Notes: generated by a model not told the origin, from the letters alone. Positions 29,082 through 41,269 are shown, counted from the stretch's first letter. The stretch: 64,000 nt of DNA from an uncultured bacterium (GCA_937951485.1 CALEDJ010000058.1:23294-87293); one strand, 5' to 3'. Numbers and translations are program-made.

Positions 29082-30164
29082 TTATTGAGGCGCCGATATG
29101 GGCAGGCGCATTTCAAAGCGCGCACCGACGGGGTCCCGGTTGGCTGCCTTGACCGTGCCACCGTGGGCCGTAACGATACGATGCACGATGGAAAGCCCCA
29201 GCCCGGTGCCACCCTCCTTCCTGCTGAAAAAAGGCGCGAAAATATCCGCGCCGGGTTCAAGGTGAATCCCCGGTCCCTCGTCTTCCACCACAAAACAAAT
29301 CCAATCACGATCCTGGCGAATGATGATGTGGACCGTCGTGTTCGCGCTGGAGATTTCCACCGCATTGCGGATGAGATTCGCCAGCGCCTGCGCAAGCCTG
29401 CCGGGATCGGCCTCTATGGTCGGCGGCGCTTCTTCGTACACGGATTTCACTTCAACCTGCTTTTCCACAGCGATACGCTCGCACAATTGGACGGCGCGCT
29501 CCACGATTTCCTCCGGATCACAGCGGATGCGGTCAATAGCGAAGGGTCTGGCAAAGCCGAGAAACTGGCCGACCAGTTTCTCCAGATGCCCGGCTTCGTG
29601 AAAAATGGATTCCGCGCGCCGACGCAGGGCTTCCTGCTCCGTCAATTGGCGCATGAGCAGTTCCGCCATGCCGCTGATGACGCCGAGCGGATTGCGGAGT
29701 TCGTGCACGATGCCCGCGGTGAGTTCGCCGATTTGCGCCAGTTGCCGGCTCAGTTCCGCGGCGCGTTCCAGCCGCCGCACCTCCGTGAGGTCCGCGAACA
29801 GCAGGATGAGTCCTTCCAGCCCCGACGGCCCCGTGACCGGCGAGGCGGTCATGCCGATGACCCGCTTTTCCGCATCGCGCTCCAAAGTGAGTTCACGCCG
29901 CGACATGGGCTGTCCTGTACGCATCATTTCGGTGATTTCCTCAGCGAATTGCCGAAGCCCCGGCGCATCGCGGTAGGGAATGCCGGGCCGCAGCGCTTCA
30001 GTGTCCACGCCCAGATGCCGGGCCGCGGCGGGATTGACGGCAACGATGCTGCCGTCTCGATCCAGCGCGACCACGCCGCTGGTGAGGTGCGCGATAATCT
30101 GTTCATACCATCGAAGGACTTCGGCGGACATCGTGTCCTTGTGATTCCCGCGGGGTGAGGTCAT
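29082..30164 (-). CDS. PAS-domain sensor histidine kinase
   Basis: IVHELRNPLGVISGMAELL H-box; N box NLIRNAVEIS; GTGLGLSIVHRIVTAHGG. Confidence 0.92.
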   Translation of the reverse strand: MTSPRGNHKDTMSAEVLRWYEQIIAHLTSGVVALDRDGSIVAVNPAAARHLGVDTEALRPGIPYRDAPGLRQFAEEITEMMRTGQPMSRRELTLERDAEKRVIGMTASPVTGPSGLEGLILLFADLTEVRRLERAAELSRQLAQIGELTAGIVHELRNPLGVISGMAELLMRQLTEQEALRRRAESIFHEAGHLEKLVGQFLGFARPFAIDRIRCDPEEIVERAVQLCERIAVEKQVEVKSVYEEAPPTIEADPGRLAQALANLIRNAVEISSANTTVHIIIRQDRDWICFVVEDEGPGIHLEPGADIFAPFFSRKEGGTGLGLSIVHRIVTAHGGTVKAANRDPVGARFEMRLPISAPQ

Positions 30165-30202
30165 GGACAAATCCTCCGTGCGCTGCGCCGGGACGCGAAC
30201 CT

Positions 30203-31171
30203 TTATTCTATACGGGACCGAATCTCTTTGGCGAGCCGTGCGAATTCCTGCAAAGTCACCGTCTGCGCGCGCCGTTCGGGATCCACACCCGCCGCCACCA
30301 TTGCTTCCAGCACGGCATCTTGCGGTGCGCCGAAGTTTCCAGAGCGGGTCAGCGCGTTGCGCAGCGTTTTGCGGCGCTGCGCAAACGCCGCACGCACCAC
30401 TTTCATCAAGAACGGCGTGGCCACATCGGGGAATGGCGGCGCTTCGTGGCGCCGGAACCGGACGATGCAACTGTCCACCTTGGGGCGCGGCACGAAACAG
30501 GACGCAGGCACCCGGTGCACGATATCCACTTCCGCATGACATTGCGCTGCCAGCGTCAATACCCCATAATCCGGCGAACCTGCAGGCGCGGTCAGGCGCT
30601 GCCCCACTTCCTCCTGCAACATTACCACCAGCCGGGAAAAACGCACCGGCGCCTCCAGAAAATGGAAAAGAATGGGCGTGGTGATGTAATACGGCAGGTT
30701 GGAAACCATCTTGAAGACGGTTCCGCCCGGCAGGTGCTCTTCCAGCAAATGCGCGAGGCTGTGATTGAGAATGTCCCCGCGAAAGAGGCGGACATGCGGC
30801 ATGGCCCCGAACTGGTCCTCCAGACACGGCATGAACGACGCGTCTATCTCCACCGCCAGCACGCGCCCGGCCTTTGCCGCGAGACGGCGCGTCAACGCGC
30901 CCAGTCCCGCGCCCACCTCTACCACATCGTCCGAAGCAGACAGGGCCGCCGCATCCACCATGATCCGGTTGATGTTGTCGTCGAGCAACAGATTCTGCCC
31001 CAGGGCCTTCTTGAAGCGGATACCGTAGCGGGCGCACATCTCGCGCAACGGCATGGCCGCGTTGGGGCTTGATTTCGGCGCTTCAGCGGGCATTGGCGTC
31101 AACCCCGGCTTTCCGGCAGGCGGGCGTTCCCGTATACGCAGGATGCACTGAATTTTTTCGCATGCGTTCAT
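30203..31171 (-). CDS. ksgA: 16S rRNA dimethyladenosine transferase
   Basis: ALGQNLLLDDNINRIMVDAA; VVEVGAGLGALTRRLA; VSNLPYYITTPILFHFL; start uncertain (31171 or downstream Met). Confidence 0.92.
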   Translation of the reverse strand: MNACEKIQCILRIRERPPAGKPGLTPMPAEAPKSSPNAAMPLREMCARYGIRFKKALGQNLLLDDNINRIMVDAAALSASDDVVEVGAGLGALTRRLAAKAGRVLAVEIDASFMPCLEDQFGAMPHVRLFRGDILNHSLAHLLEEHLPGGTVFKMVSNLPYYITTPILFHFLEAPVRFSRLVVMLQEEVGQRLTAPAGSPDYGVLTLAAQCHAEVDIVHRVPASCFVPRPKVDSCIVRFRRHEAPPFPDVATPFLMKVVRAAFAQRRKTLRNALTRSGNFGAPQDAVLEAMVAAGVDPERRAQTVTLQEFARLAKEIRSRIE

Positions 31172-31225
31172 GGTACGTCGAGATTCCCGGAATTTTCCAG
31201 TTACTGGTTGTCTTGTTCCCCTCGG

Positions 31226-31303
31226 CACTTCTCCTGTCCTTGCTGTCCTCGTGGTCCTTGCCGCCTTTGCCGTCCCTGCCGTCCCTGCCGTTCTGGCGGT
31301 TCT
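31226..31303. repeat. Degenerate 9-bp tandem repeat (consensus about CCNTGCCGT)
   Basis: ccttgctgt cctcgtggt ccttgccgc ctttgccgt ccctgccgt ccctgccgt in the ksgA upstream region. Confidence 0.6.
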
Positions 31304-31357
31304 CTTTGAAATACCTGCCCGTTCGCGCTTTTCCCCCGTTTTCGCTATGATGCATCC

Positions 31358-32314
31358 ATGCGTTTCCTTATCATCGCACTGCTTGGCGCAGCCGGCGCTG
31401 CCGCGCCCGTATCTCCGAGCGAACTGCTGATTGTCGAACATCACCCCGACGACGCGGCGCTCGCGGCGCGGAGCCGCACGATTATGGAGGACGCGCTGCG
31501 GGAGTTTGCGCCGCGCCTGCCGCCGGGCGATGCGCCCATCCGGCTGATCATCGCGCACACGTTCCAGGACTTCATGCAACATGCGGGCCGATTTGCCCTG
31601 GGCAATGTGAACGGCATCGCGTATCCGGAGCGGGGGCTGATCGTCGTCAAATCGCCGCGCCTGCGCGCGCGCGGCGACTATGCGGGTACGCTGCGCCATG
31701 AACTCGTGCACATTCTGCTGCACCGCAACACCGACACCGATGCGCTGCCCCGGTGGCTGAACGAGGGCATCGCCATGAGCCTCGCCAATGAGTACTACTG
31801 GGCGAGCATTATCACCGTGGCGCATATGTTCGTGCGCGGGCGCATCATCGAATACCGCAACCTGGACCTGGCGTTCCTGCGGCCCGGCGAGGAGATGGTC
31901 TTCGGCGACGCCTACGCGCAGGCGCTGTCCATGACCCGCTACATGCGCAACTGGTTGGGGGAGGACGTGTTCTGGGCCGTGGTGCTCGGCACCCGCGAGA
32001 TGTCATTCGGCGACGCGCTCCGCACGTTCGCGGGCAAGTCGCCGCGCGATTTGTGGGACGGCTACCGCCGCTCGCTCTGGCTGGTCGCCATCATCGGCAT
32101 CATGGCCTCCGGTTCCTTCTTCACACCGGCGGCCTTCCTGCTGATTGCGGCGTATATCCGGCGGCGGCACAAAGACAAAAAGATCATGCGGCGCTGGGCC
32201 GCCGAAGAGGCCGAGGACGCCGCCGCAGGCATCCGGGTGTTTTCCTGGGATGAGGTGATCGAAGACCCGGATGCATGGAAACAGGGGAGGGGGGAGGAGG
32301 AAGACCGGCCATGA
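31358..32314 (+). CDS. Peptidase MA-like (gluzincin) membrane protein
   Basis: Signal peptide; TLRHELVHILLHRNTDTDALPRWLNEGIAM (HExxH...E); C-terminal TM. Confidence 0.8.
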   Translation: MRFLIIALLGAAGAAAPVSPSELLIVEHHPDDAALAARSRTIMEDALREFAPRLPPGDAPIRLIIAHTFQDFMQHAGRFALGNVNGIAYPERGLIVVKSPRLRARGDYAGTLRHELVHILLHRNTDTDALPRWLNEGIAMSLANEYYWASIITVAHMFVRGRIIEYRNLDLAFLRPGEEMVFGDAYAQALSMTRYMRNWLGEDVFWAVVLGTREMSFGDALRTFAGKSPRDLWDGYRRSLWLVAIIGIMASGSFFTPAAFLLIAAYIRRRHKDKKIMRRWAAEEAEDAAAGIRVFSWDEVIEDPDAWKQGRGEEEDRP

Positions 32315-33267
32315 CCCGCGTGCGTGTGGCGATCATCGGGGCGCGCGGCATCGGCCGCCACCACGGCAACTGGTGGACCCTGGAAGGCGCGGAAGTCTGC
32401 GCCTTTGCGGGCACAAGTGCCGAATCCGTCGCGGGCACCCGCGAAACCCTGCAAACACTCTTCGGATTCCGGGGCGCGGGTTACGTAGATGTGCGCGAGA
32501 TGATGCGGCGGGAATCGCCGGACATCGTGGACGTGTGCTCGCCGCCGGCGTGTCACGCGGATCACGTCCGCGCGGCGCTGGAGGCGGGCTGCGATGTGCT
32601 CTGCGAGAAGCCGCTGGTGTACGACCCGCAGATGACGCCAAAGGCAATGCTGGAAACGGCGCGCGCATTGGCGCAATTGGCCCGCGATAAGGGGCGTCGC
32701 CTCGAACTTTGCGCGCAATATGCCGTGGGTGCGCGCCATTTCCTGGAACTGTATGCGGCGCACCGAAAAAACGCGCCCATCACGCGCTACATGGGCCGCC
32801 TCGAAGCGCCCGCGCGCGGGCGCGGCCCGGACCCGGTCCGCGTCTGGGTGGACCTCGGCCCCCATCTCATCAGCGTGGCGCTGGCGGCCTTCCCCGGCGC
32901 GACGGTGGATTGGCAGTCCCTGCAGACGCGCTTTGCAGGGTACGAAGCCGAGGCCATGTTTGACCTGATCTTTCCCGACGCCCGGCGCGTGGCCTGCACC
33001 CTCTTCACCCGCAACCGCACCGAAGACCCGCCCAATATCCGCCATTTCGCCTTCAACGATTTCAGCATTGACGTGGAGGGCCATGCCGATGCGCAGGGCG
33101 CATTCGCGGCCCGGCTGATCACGCCCGGGGAAACCCGCGAATCCCCCGACATGATGCGCCTGCTCATCCGCGATTACCTGCGCGGCGCTGCCGCCGTCTC
33201 CGCCAATGACGCCGTCACAAATCTGGACATCATGCTCCGCATCCTCGCCGCTGCGCGGCGCGGCTGA
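32311..33267 (+). CDS. Gfo/Idh/MocA family oxidoreductase
   Basis: [53 protein letters not shown]; 4-bp overlap with previous gene. Confidence 0.88.
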   Translation: MTRVRVAIIGARGIGRHHGNWWTLEGAEVCAFAGTSAESVAGTRETLQTLFGFRGAGYVDVREMMRRESPDIVDVCSPPACHADHVRAALEAGCDVLCEKPLVYDPQMTPKAMLETARALAQLARDKGRRLELCAQYAVGARHFLELYAAHRKNAPITRYMGRLEAPARGRGPDPVRVWVDLGPHLISVALAAFPGATVDWQSLQTRFAGYEAEAMFDLIFPDARRVACTLFTRNRTEDPPNIRHFAFNDFSIDVEGHADAQGAFAARLITPGETRESPDMMRLLIRDYLRGAAAVSANDAVTNLDIMLRILAAARRG

Positions 33268-33449
33268 CAAGTGGAATCCGGGGGGAAGGTTGCTGTACTA
33301 TTCTTGCTGCGTCGTTCGCCCGGATATGTTTGCGGGAGGGGGGCCATCATGTCTCGCGGGCGTGTCCCGGATTCGGGATGCATGGCGGCGCGTGGGTGTG
33401 GAGGGAACGAAGTCTCAACGCGGCGGGAATGCCGCCCGGGAAAGGGACC

Positions 33450-34817
33450 ATGATGCGCAATTACAACATTTTGCTCGATGCCTCGAAAATGCCGGATGCC
33501 TGGTACAACATCGCGCCCGACCTGCCGTCGCCCCCTCCGCCGCCGTTGCATCCGGGCACCCATCAACCCGTCTCTCCGGACGACTTGGCGGTGTTGTTTC
33601 CGCCGGGGCTGATCGAACAGGAAGCGTCGCAGGAACGGTGGATTTCGATTCCCGGCGAGATCATGGACGCCTACCGGCTCTATCGGCCCACGCCGCTGCG
33701 GCGCGCCTACCGTCTGGAGGAGGCGCTGAAAACCCCCGCAAAAATATTCTATAAAAACGAAAGCGTCAGTCCGTCCGGCAGCCACAAACTCAATACGTCT
33801 ATTGCGCAGGCGTACTACAACAAGATTGCCGGAATCAAGGCGTTGACGACGGAAACGGGTGCGGGACAGTGGGGTACGGCGCTGTCCATCGCATGCAGCA
33901 TGTTTGACATGAAATGCACGGTGTACATGGTGCGCGTGAGTTTCGACCAGAAGCCGTACCGTCGCGGCCTGATGCAGACCTACGGCGCGACGGTGCTGCC
34001 CAGTCCCAGCGACACCACCGACTTCGGCAGAAAAATGCTCGCGGAACATCCGGATACCACGGGCAGCCTTGGCATCGCCATTTCGGAGGCGATCGAAGTG
34101 GCCGCGAAGAGCGGCGGGACCGTCAAGTACAGTCTGGGCAGCGTGCTCAATCATGTGCTGCTGCACCAGACAATCATCGGCGAAGAGGCCAAAATCCAGA
34201 TGGAAAGCGTGGGCGAGTATCCGGACATCGTCATCGGCTGCGTGGGCGGCGGCTCGAACTACGCCGGCATTGCTTTCCCCTTCGCCCACGACATGCTGGT
34301 CAACGGCAAGAAAATTGATTTCATCGCCGTGGAGCCGACGGCCTGTCCCACGCTCACACGCGGCCCCTACGCCTACGATTTCGGTGACACCGCGGGCATG
34401 ACGCCTCTGCTCAAGCAGTACACGCTCGGTCACAACTTCATGCCGCCCGGCATCCACGCGGGCGGGCTGCGTTATCACGGCGTCGCCGTGCTGGTGGCGC
34501 ATCTGGTGAAATCGGGGCACATGCGCGCGGCAGCCGTCCGTCAGAATCCCGTGTTTGAGGCGAACACGCTTTTCGCCCGGTGCGAAGGCATTCTGCCCGC
34601 GCCCGAATCCGGCCACGCCATCCGGGTCGCCATTGACGAGGCGATCAAGTGCCGAGAATCCGGCGAAGCCAAGACTATTCTGTTCAACATGAGCGGACAC
34701 GGTCATTTCGACATGACCGCCTACGACGCCTATCTGCGCGGAGAACTCGTTGACTATGAACTTGAAGACGCCATCCTGCAGGAGGGCATCGCCAGCATCC
34801 CGAAGGTCAATGCCTGA
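33450..34817 (+). CDS. TrpB2-type (TrpB-like) pyridoxal-phosphate-dependent tryptophan synthase beta chain
   Basis: [48 protein letters not shown]. Confidence 0.9.
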   Translation: MMRNYNILLDASKMPDAWYNIAPDLPSPPPPPLHPGTHQPVSPDDLAVLFPPGLIEQEASQERWISIPGEIMDAYRLYRPTPLRRAYRLEEALKTPAKIFYKNESVSPSGSHKLNTSIAQAYYNKIAGIKALTTETGAGQWGTALSIACSMFDMKCTVYMVRVSFDQKPYRRGLMQTYGATVLPSPSDTTDFGRKMLAEHPDTTGSLGIAISEAIEVAAKSGGTVKYSLGSVLNHVLLHQTIIGEEAKIQMESVGEYPDIVIGCVGGGSNYAGIAFPFAHDMLVNGKKIDFIAVEPTACPTLTRGPYAYDFGDTAGMTPLLKQYTLGHNFMPPGIHAGGLRYHGVAVLVAHLVKSGHMRAAAVRQNPVFEANTLFARCEGILPAPESGHAIRVAIDEAIKCRESGEAKTILFNMSGHGHFDMTAYDAYLRGELVDYELEDAILQEGIASIPKVNA

Positions 34818-34898
34818 AACATATGCCGCTGACGCGGATTCCGGCCGGGCCTGTGCGCCCGGCCCTTTCTTTCGGCAATCTCTCCAGACAGGGCTTTA

Positions 34899-36080
34899 TC
34901 ATGGGAGTGGGTGGGATGCGTTGCTTTGCTCTTCCTGATGCCGGCGGTCGGAAAGATGCCCATCTGAGCCGTTATGATGGTCTTCAGGGGTGCTTGCTTT
35001 GTCAAGCGCTGCTTTGTCGGAGTTCGCCGACAGCCAGTCTTTGTAATAGGCGTCAATGGCGTTCTGGAGCATTGCCGCGTGGGAGGCGTCGTTGGGGTGG
35101 ATGCCGTCGGGTGATATGCCGGACGGCATGGGCGCGGCCGGGTCGCCGCCGGGATAGGGGTCATATTCCGGGGGAAAGCCGGGATAGGGCACGGATTCCG
35201 GCGGATTGCCAAAGCGGTATTGGAGTGTGCCCCAGTTCTGTACATAACCCACGCGGTTCCGGTATGCTGATTGCCGACTTAGTGCTTGCGTGAGCGCCAG
35301 TTTGGCTGCGCCCAGTTCGGTAATCCATGTGTTGAGTTCGAGCGTGCTCGCACCCTGGAAGTCCATCCCCCAGAATGCGGTCGCCGCCGCGTAATCCAGA
35401 TAATCATAATCGGCGAGGACCACCCTGATTTCGGGGCGCACCGCGAGGCAGGCGGTGATAATGGTTTCGATGTTATTCACAATGGGCTGCCAGTAGTCGG
35501 CGAGTCGTTGTTCAGAGGTGCGGCCGCGGAGGTTTGCCAAGGGTTCCGTGCGCACCACGTTGAGAAAATCGTTGCCGCCGATGATGAGATGGACCGCATC
35601 AATGGTGGGATAGGCCGTCAATTCGCCGACAATAGTGGCCAGGTGCTCCGGTTTGGCCCAGTCGGATGCTTTCCGGCCGCCCCAGGCGGTCAACGCGCCC
35701 TGGGTGTCGTTGTGTCCCAATCCGTTGGCCGCCAGCACCGCATCGAAAACGTCATTGGAGGGGAAACCGTCACGGTTTTCCGCGGTAATGGACATGGCCC
35801 AACTGTCGCCCACGATGAGGATGCGCTTGACCTTTTCTGCGGTTCCATCGCTCTTGCTTTCGTCTTTTGCGTCGGTCTTGTTTTTCAGCGCCGGTGTTAC
35901 GGTGTCGGCAACGCCCTCCTGATTGCTGGAAAGCGGATCAGTGGTGGCGGCGGGGGCTTGCCTCGGCTCCCGTGCGGGCCTTCCCGCGTCCGCGAATAAT
36001 ATCCCACCAGCCAGTGCAATGAACAGAACAACGGACAATGCCCGGCGTCCGTTCGCTCTTCCAGGGAAGGTGCCTGTCAT
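34899..36080 (-). CDS. Secreted SGNH/GDSL-type hydrolase
   Basis: Signal peptide; RILIVGDSWAMS, HLIIGGNDFLN, DGIHPNDASHAAM blocks. Confidence 0.75.
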   Translation of the reverse strand: MTGTFPGRANGRRALSVVLFIALAGGILFADAGRPAREPRQAPAATTDPLSSNQEGVADTVTPALKNKTDAKDESKSDGTAEKVKRILIVGDSWAMSITAENRDGFPSNDVFDAVLAANGLGHNDTQGALTAWGGRKASDWAKPEHLATIVGELTAYPTIDAVHLIIGGNDFLNVVRTEPLANLRGRTSEQRLADYWQPIVNNIETIITACLAVRPEIRVVLADYDYLDYAAATAFWGMDFQGASTLELNTWITELGAAKLALTQALSRQSAYRNRVGYVQNWGTLQYRFGNPPESVPYPGFPPEYDPYPGGDPAAPMPSGISPDGIHPNDASHAAMLQNAIDAYYKDWLSANSDKAALDKASTPEDHHNGSDGHLSDRRHQEEQSNASHPLP

Positions 36081-36209
36081 TTGATGAACTCCAAAGCATG
36101 ATTGTTCGAGACACTCGGAAAGATTGCTTTGATAAAGCAAGGGCGCGGCACCCGTCAGCGCCGCGCCCTCGACATGAATCAACTTTCACTACGCAACACC
36201 GATAACGTT

Positions 36210-37643
36210 TTATTTCCTGCGCCGGTAGGCCAGTGCGCCGGCCCCGGCAATCACGCCGACCAGCAGTCCAAGGCCGATGGCCCCTGCGGCGGGCATCTTC
36301 TCACCACTGCCGCTCTGGAAAGGATTCAGCACCGCTTCAACGTATTGGGCTCGTGTGCGACCCGCGTTTATCGTGTTGTCGTATTCAACCAGATTTGTAA
36401 ACGTGTCGCCATCGGGGTCGCCGGCGGCCGATAAAGGTTCACCTACTGTCGTCAGGGTGGTGTAGGCGCCTGTCAGACCGGCCCCCGCCAGGGCGGCGCG
36501 CAACGTGCTGCTGATGGTCGCAAAGCCTGCAAGCACATGTTCATAGGCTGCCATCCCGAATGGAACATATAATGGCTCGGCGCGGACAATTGCCAGATTG
36601 GCCTCAAAGGTGCACACCGCATCATGCGACAGCGGGTGGTTGCGGTTGCAGATGATCTCTGCAAGCACCGCCAGTTCCCAACTGTCCGGAATACCGGAAC
36701 CGTCCACATCGTGGGTATCCCAATTCCACCCGAACAGCCCATAGAAGAACGCGCCTTCGGCATCAAAATTGGGGCAAGGCTGCAACAAATCACCACTGCA
36801 GGGTTCGCCTTCCCCTTCGCCTTCCCCTTCGCCCTCCCCTTCGCCCTCCCCTTCTCCTTCGCCTTCCCCTTCGCCTCCGCCCTGGTTCACATCGGGGACA
36901 CCATCGCCGGTAATCACCACTGCGTAAATGACATCCCAAGGCCCGCGCACGCTCCACATTGGATAGTCATCTCCGGCATCTGCCGCAATAAGCGCCAAGG
37001 TTGCAGCAGACAATGGGTTGCCATAGGGTCCGGGATAATATGTCCACGCACCGCCATTGACACGATACTCAACAGCGACCGAGCCATCCCCGCCCTTTGT
37101 CGAACGCGTCTCGAACAAATCACCAGGGCTGAGTGCAATCGGAACGTTGCCACCAATAACACCGTTATTGTCGCTTGCCAGCACCCACGTACCCCCGCCG
37201 ATATCCTCACGGTATTCGATCCCCGCAATCGCCAGTTGTCCTCCGCCTGAACCCGGCGTGGCATCCATGTCAATCCCGAGATAAAAGCGCTTGCGTTGGA
37301 GCGTGGGTGGGTCTCCGCCAAGGTAGTTGCCATCTGTCGGGACGATACAGCCGCCCTGCACCACATATCCATTTGGTTGCTGTGTGGCATCCGGAATGGC
37401 CATGTGTGTCACGCCACCGTCCAGGGTGAAGACGCCCTTGACGCGACCCGCATTCTGGATTTCGGTGCGCCAGGTTCCATCCCCATTCGGAACCCAGTTG
37501 AAATAGTCCGGCGGCGTCGGAACATTAACAACGCCTACCATGATCCCTGTTTCTCCGGGGAGGCCGGAGTAAACAGCCGTTCCGCCCCACGATGCGCCGG
37601 CGATGACAAGCATGCCTGCCAGAATCGTCAGTGTCTGCCTCAT
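36210..37643 (-). CDS. Surface/secreted protein with Gly-Glu repeat linker and C-terminal MPAAG-TM-RRRK sorting-like tail
   Basis: Signal peptide MRQTLTILAGMLVIAGASWGG; (GE)n tract; C-terminal GSGEKMPAAGAIGLGLLVGVIAGAGALAYRRRK. Confidence 0.75.
   Translation of the reverse strand: MRQTLTILAGMLVIAGASWGGTAVYSGLPGETGIMVGVVNVPTPPDYFNWVPNGDGTWRTEIQNAGRVKGVFTLDGGVTHMAIPDATQQPNGYVVQGGCIVPTDGNYLGGDPPTLQRKRFYLGIDMDATPGSGGGQLAIAGIEYREDIGGGTWVLASDNNGVIGGNVPIALSPGDLFETRSTKGGDGSVAVEYRVNGGAWTYYPGPYGNPLSAATLALIAADAGDDYPMWSVRGPWDVIYAVVITGDGVPDVNQGGGEGEGEGEGEGEGEGEGEGEGEGEPCSGDLLQPCPNFDAEGAFFYGLFGWNWDTHDVDGSGIPDSWELAVLAEIICNRNHPLSHDAVCTFEANLAIVRAEPLYVPFGMAAYEHVLAGFATISSTLRAALAGAGLTGAYTTLTTVGEPLSAAGDPDGDTFTNLVEYDNTINAGRTRAQYVEAVLNPFQSGSGEKMPAAGAIGLGLLVGVIAGAGALAYRRRK
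36804..36885 (-). repeat. 12-bp-period tandem repeat encoding the (Gly-Glu)n linker
   Basis: Repeated ttcgcc(t/c)tcccc units on + strand. Confidence 0.8.
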
Positions 37644-37999
37644 AATACCGTCTCCTTCGTTGGTGTTAAACGCCGGACAACAGGTTCTTGCCCCACTGTC
37701 CAATCAAACAACCTGCATTTCAGAATCATGATCTTGCGAAACCCAAATCGCAAGGCATAACCCCTCAGCACAAATACCCTTTGCACCCAGAAACCGCAAC
37801 CCATTGGGACTGCAGCTTCCCGATTGCGCCGACGTGACATCTGTTTCAATTGCACATATCTCTTCTTTATCACAAGCAATGATAATGCCAATCGTCGTGC
37901 CGCAACTATCATTTTTTCCAGCAAAGACTTAGCATAGGCAAGGTGCGGTGGCGGCGTGTCGCAGCATCACAAGAGTGACTCAGAGGTGTCTCAAGAGTG

Positions 38000-38029
38000 T
38001 TGCAATCGCGACGGACTATGAAGTATAAT
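38000..38029 (+). promoter_or_regulatory. Candidate sigma-70 promoter for first pseudopilin gene
   Basis: TTGCAA-N18-TATAAT about 90 bp upstream of the ORF. Confidence 0.45.
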
Positions 38030-38117
38030 TATCGCGAAAAAAGCACTTTGGGTCACACGGTAAGTGCAGCATTAAACGGGCAAACACGCGAGGCAGGCTG
38101 CTTTTTTTGAGGTCACA

Positions 38118-39167
<1,050 letters not shown>

Positions 39168-39232
39168 GCGGTCAGCGGCCCGTTGTGCAATCACGCGGCA
39201 GGATTTTCCTCCGGCCGCTATCGAAGGATGCC

Positions 39233-41269
39233 ATGGAAAAAATGCGCTTGGCGGAGGAAGATCAGGGGTGGCGTCGTCTGCTTGTCTATCTGCCGGTATC
39301 TGTTGTTCTCGTAGTGGGGCTGCTGTTCTCCGCGCTTCTCTATATCGATCTGCATCAAAGGCATGTCCAGCGCACACAATTGGGCTTCGAAGGCGACGTC
39401 AGCGCCTATATTCTGGCATTCGAACTCAAAGTGCAGGCCACCTTGCGGGAACTTGTCCCGATTGCCTTTCAAATCAGTGATTCACCGCCGCAATCTGCGG
39501 AACGATTCGCCGCAATGATGCAACCGTATTTCGCGCGCAATGTCGGCATTCAAGCCCTGCTGTGGGCGCCCGCCACGAAGAATCCCATTGGGGAATCGCA
39601 GACACGGCCGTTGTCATCGGCAGAGGACCCTCCCGGAGGCGGAACCAGACCACCAGGGGATGGCGCCGCGATGACGGCGGCCAGGGAAGAATGGCGTTTT
39701 CCCATCCAATACATCACGCCCGAAGGGCTGGGAGGGATGGTTGCCGGTTTCGATCTGGCGTCTGATCCCGATATCCAACGGGCGATATGGAACGCTGCGC
39801 GTCGCCGGGAAATGTTTCCTATCTCTGGCGCGGCTGCGTTGCGGCATGCGGCAGGAACCGGCAACGTTATGGGTATTATGCCGGTTTATGACGACTTGAC
39901 ATCGGATGCATTCTCCACCGAAGCGGTCGGCAATTTCCGCGGTGTCGTGGCAGGTATTTTTGATGTGGGGAAAATCCTGGACGCGGCGGTCAGACGAGTC
40001 AAACCCAGCGGGGTCAACATCCATATCTTCGATACATACGCGCCCTACGGTTTTCAGTTGCTTGCCGTTCGCCGCGACCCCACCAGCACCCTGCCGGCGG
40101 TTGATGTGCGCGAAGACGATATCATTGCATCCGGATACATCCATTTTCGGCACCTGATAGAATTTGGCACCCGACGCTGGACCGTCTTCTGCACGCCTAC
40201 AGGCGAGTATCTGGCGGCAACTCAGTCCTGGTGGCCGTGGGTGGGGGTGGCGGTTGTGCTCTATTTCACCGGCCTGCTCGCTCTGTATCTGATAAAGAAC
40301 ATTGGACGAACACGCGAAATCGAAGCCCTGGTGCGACGCCGCACTGCTGAATTGCGTTCGGCCAATGACCGGTTGCGCTGGGAAATCACTGAGCGCAAAC
40401 GCTTCGAACAGGAACGCGACGATCTCCTGCGTCTGCTCGAGGATTCCAACGCGTCGCTTGAACGGCTCAATCACCGGTTGGTCCGCAGCAATGAGGACTT
40501 GCAGGATTTTGCTTTTGTGGTGTCGCATGACTTGAAAGAGCCGCTGCGAAAAATCCGTGTGTTTGCAGAACGCCTCAAGAGCCGGAGCGAAGAAATGCCG
40601 GATGACCGCCGCGCGGAGTATCTGGAACTTATTCTGGATTCCACGAAACGCATGCAGAGCTTGATTGCCGCCATCCTCGATATCTCGCGGGTCGTAACGC
40701 ATGGCCAACCCTTCCGCATGGCCGATTTGGGCGCGGTGGCGCAGGAAGTGCTCGCCGATCTTGCCGTCCGCCTGGAAGAAACCGGTGGCCAGGTGATGGT
40801 TGCAGACCTTCCGGCCATCGAATGCGATCCCACGCAAATACGGCAGGTGCTGCAGAATCTGATAGATAATGCGCTCAAGTTCCACCGCCCGGGGGTGGCG
40901 CCCCAAATCACCGTAACCGGAGCGATCCTGAGTCCCGAAGAAGCCGCCACGATGGACGCCCTGTCAGACATGTGCCGAATAGAAGTGAGAGACAATGGTA
41001 TCGGATTCGATGAGAGCGCCTCCCAGAAGATATTTTCACTGTTCCAACGTCTTTACCCACAAGAGCCCATCGAAGGCAGCGGCATCGGCCTGGCTGTTTG
41101 CCGGAAAATCGTAGAACGGCACGGAGGAACCATCACGGTGTCCAGCACCCCCGGACAGGGCAGCATTTTCACCATACTGCTGCCCCTGCGACATGTCGCC
41201 GCGCAGCACTCCGATCTTCCGCTGGAACCCGCTCCGATGGCGGAGGCCGCTGGAAGCGAGGTGCACTGA
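39233..41269 (+). CDS. CHASE-domain sensor histidine kinase
   Basis: Two TM segments bracketing a CHASE-like region (NVGIQALLWAPAT...GVVAGIFDVGKIL); SHDLKEPLRKIRVFAERL; ATPase motifs. Confidence 0.9.
   Translation: MEKMRLAEEDQGWRRLLVYLPVSVVLVVGLLFSALLYIDLHQRHVQRTQLGFEGDVSAYILAFELKVQATLRELVPIAFQISDSPPQSAERFAAMMQPYFARNVGIQALLWAPATKNPIGESQTRPLSSAEDPPGGGTRPPGDGAAMTAAREEWRFPIQYITPEGLGGMVAGFDLASDPDIQRAIWNAARRREMFPISGAAALRHAAGTGNVMGIMPVYDDLTSDAFSTEAVGNFRGVVAGIFDVGKILDAAVRRVKPSGVNIHIFDTYAPYGFQLLAVRRDPTSTLPAVDVREDDIIASGYIHFRHLIEFGTRRWTVFCTPTGEYLAATQSWWPWVGVAVVLYFTGLLALYLIKNIGRTREIEALVRRRTAELRSANDRLRWEITERKRFEQERDDLLRLLEDSNASLERLNHRLVRSNEDLQDFAFVVSHDLKEPLRKIRVFAERLKSRSEEMPDDRRAEYLELILDSTKRMQSLIAAILDISRVVTHGQPFRMADLGAVAQEVLADLAVRLEETGGQVMVADLPAIECDPTQIRQVLQNLIDNALKFHRPGVAPQITVTGAILSPEEAATMDALSDMCRIEVRDNGIGFDESASQKIFSLFQRLYPQEPIEGSGIGLAVCRKIVERHGGTITVSSTPGQGSIFTILLPLRHVAAQHSDLPLEPAPMAEAAGSEVH

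Noticed and set aside
29082-31037. 651-aa minus-strand ORF as a single protein
   Set aside because: Upstream 291 codons are an off-frame reading of ksgA; the kinase starts at 30164.
30203-31825. 540-aa extended KsgA ORF
   Set aside because: N-terminal extension is antisense to the peptidase gene and covers the 9-bp repeat; KsgA homology begins near 31171 or later.
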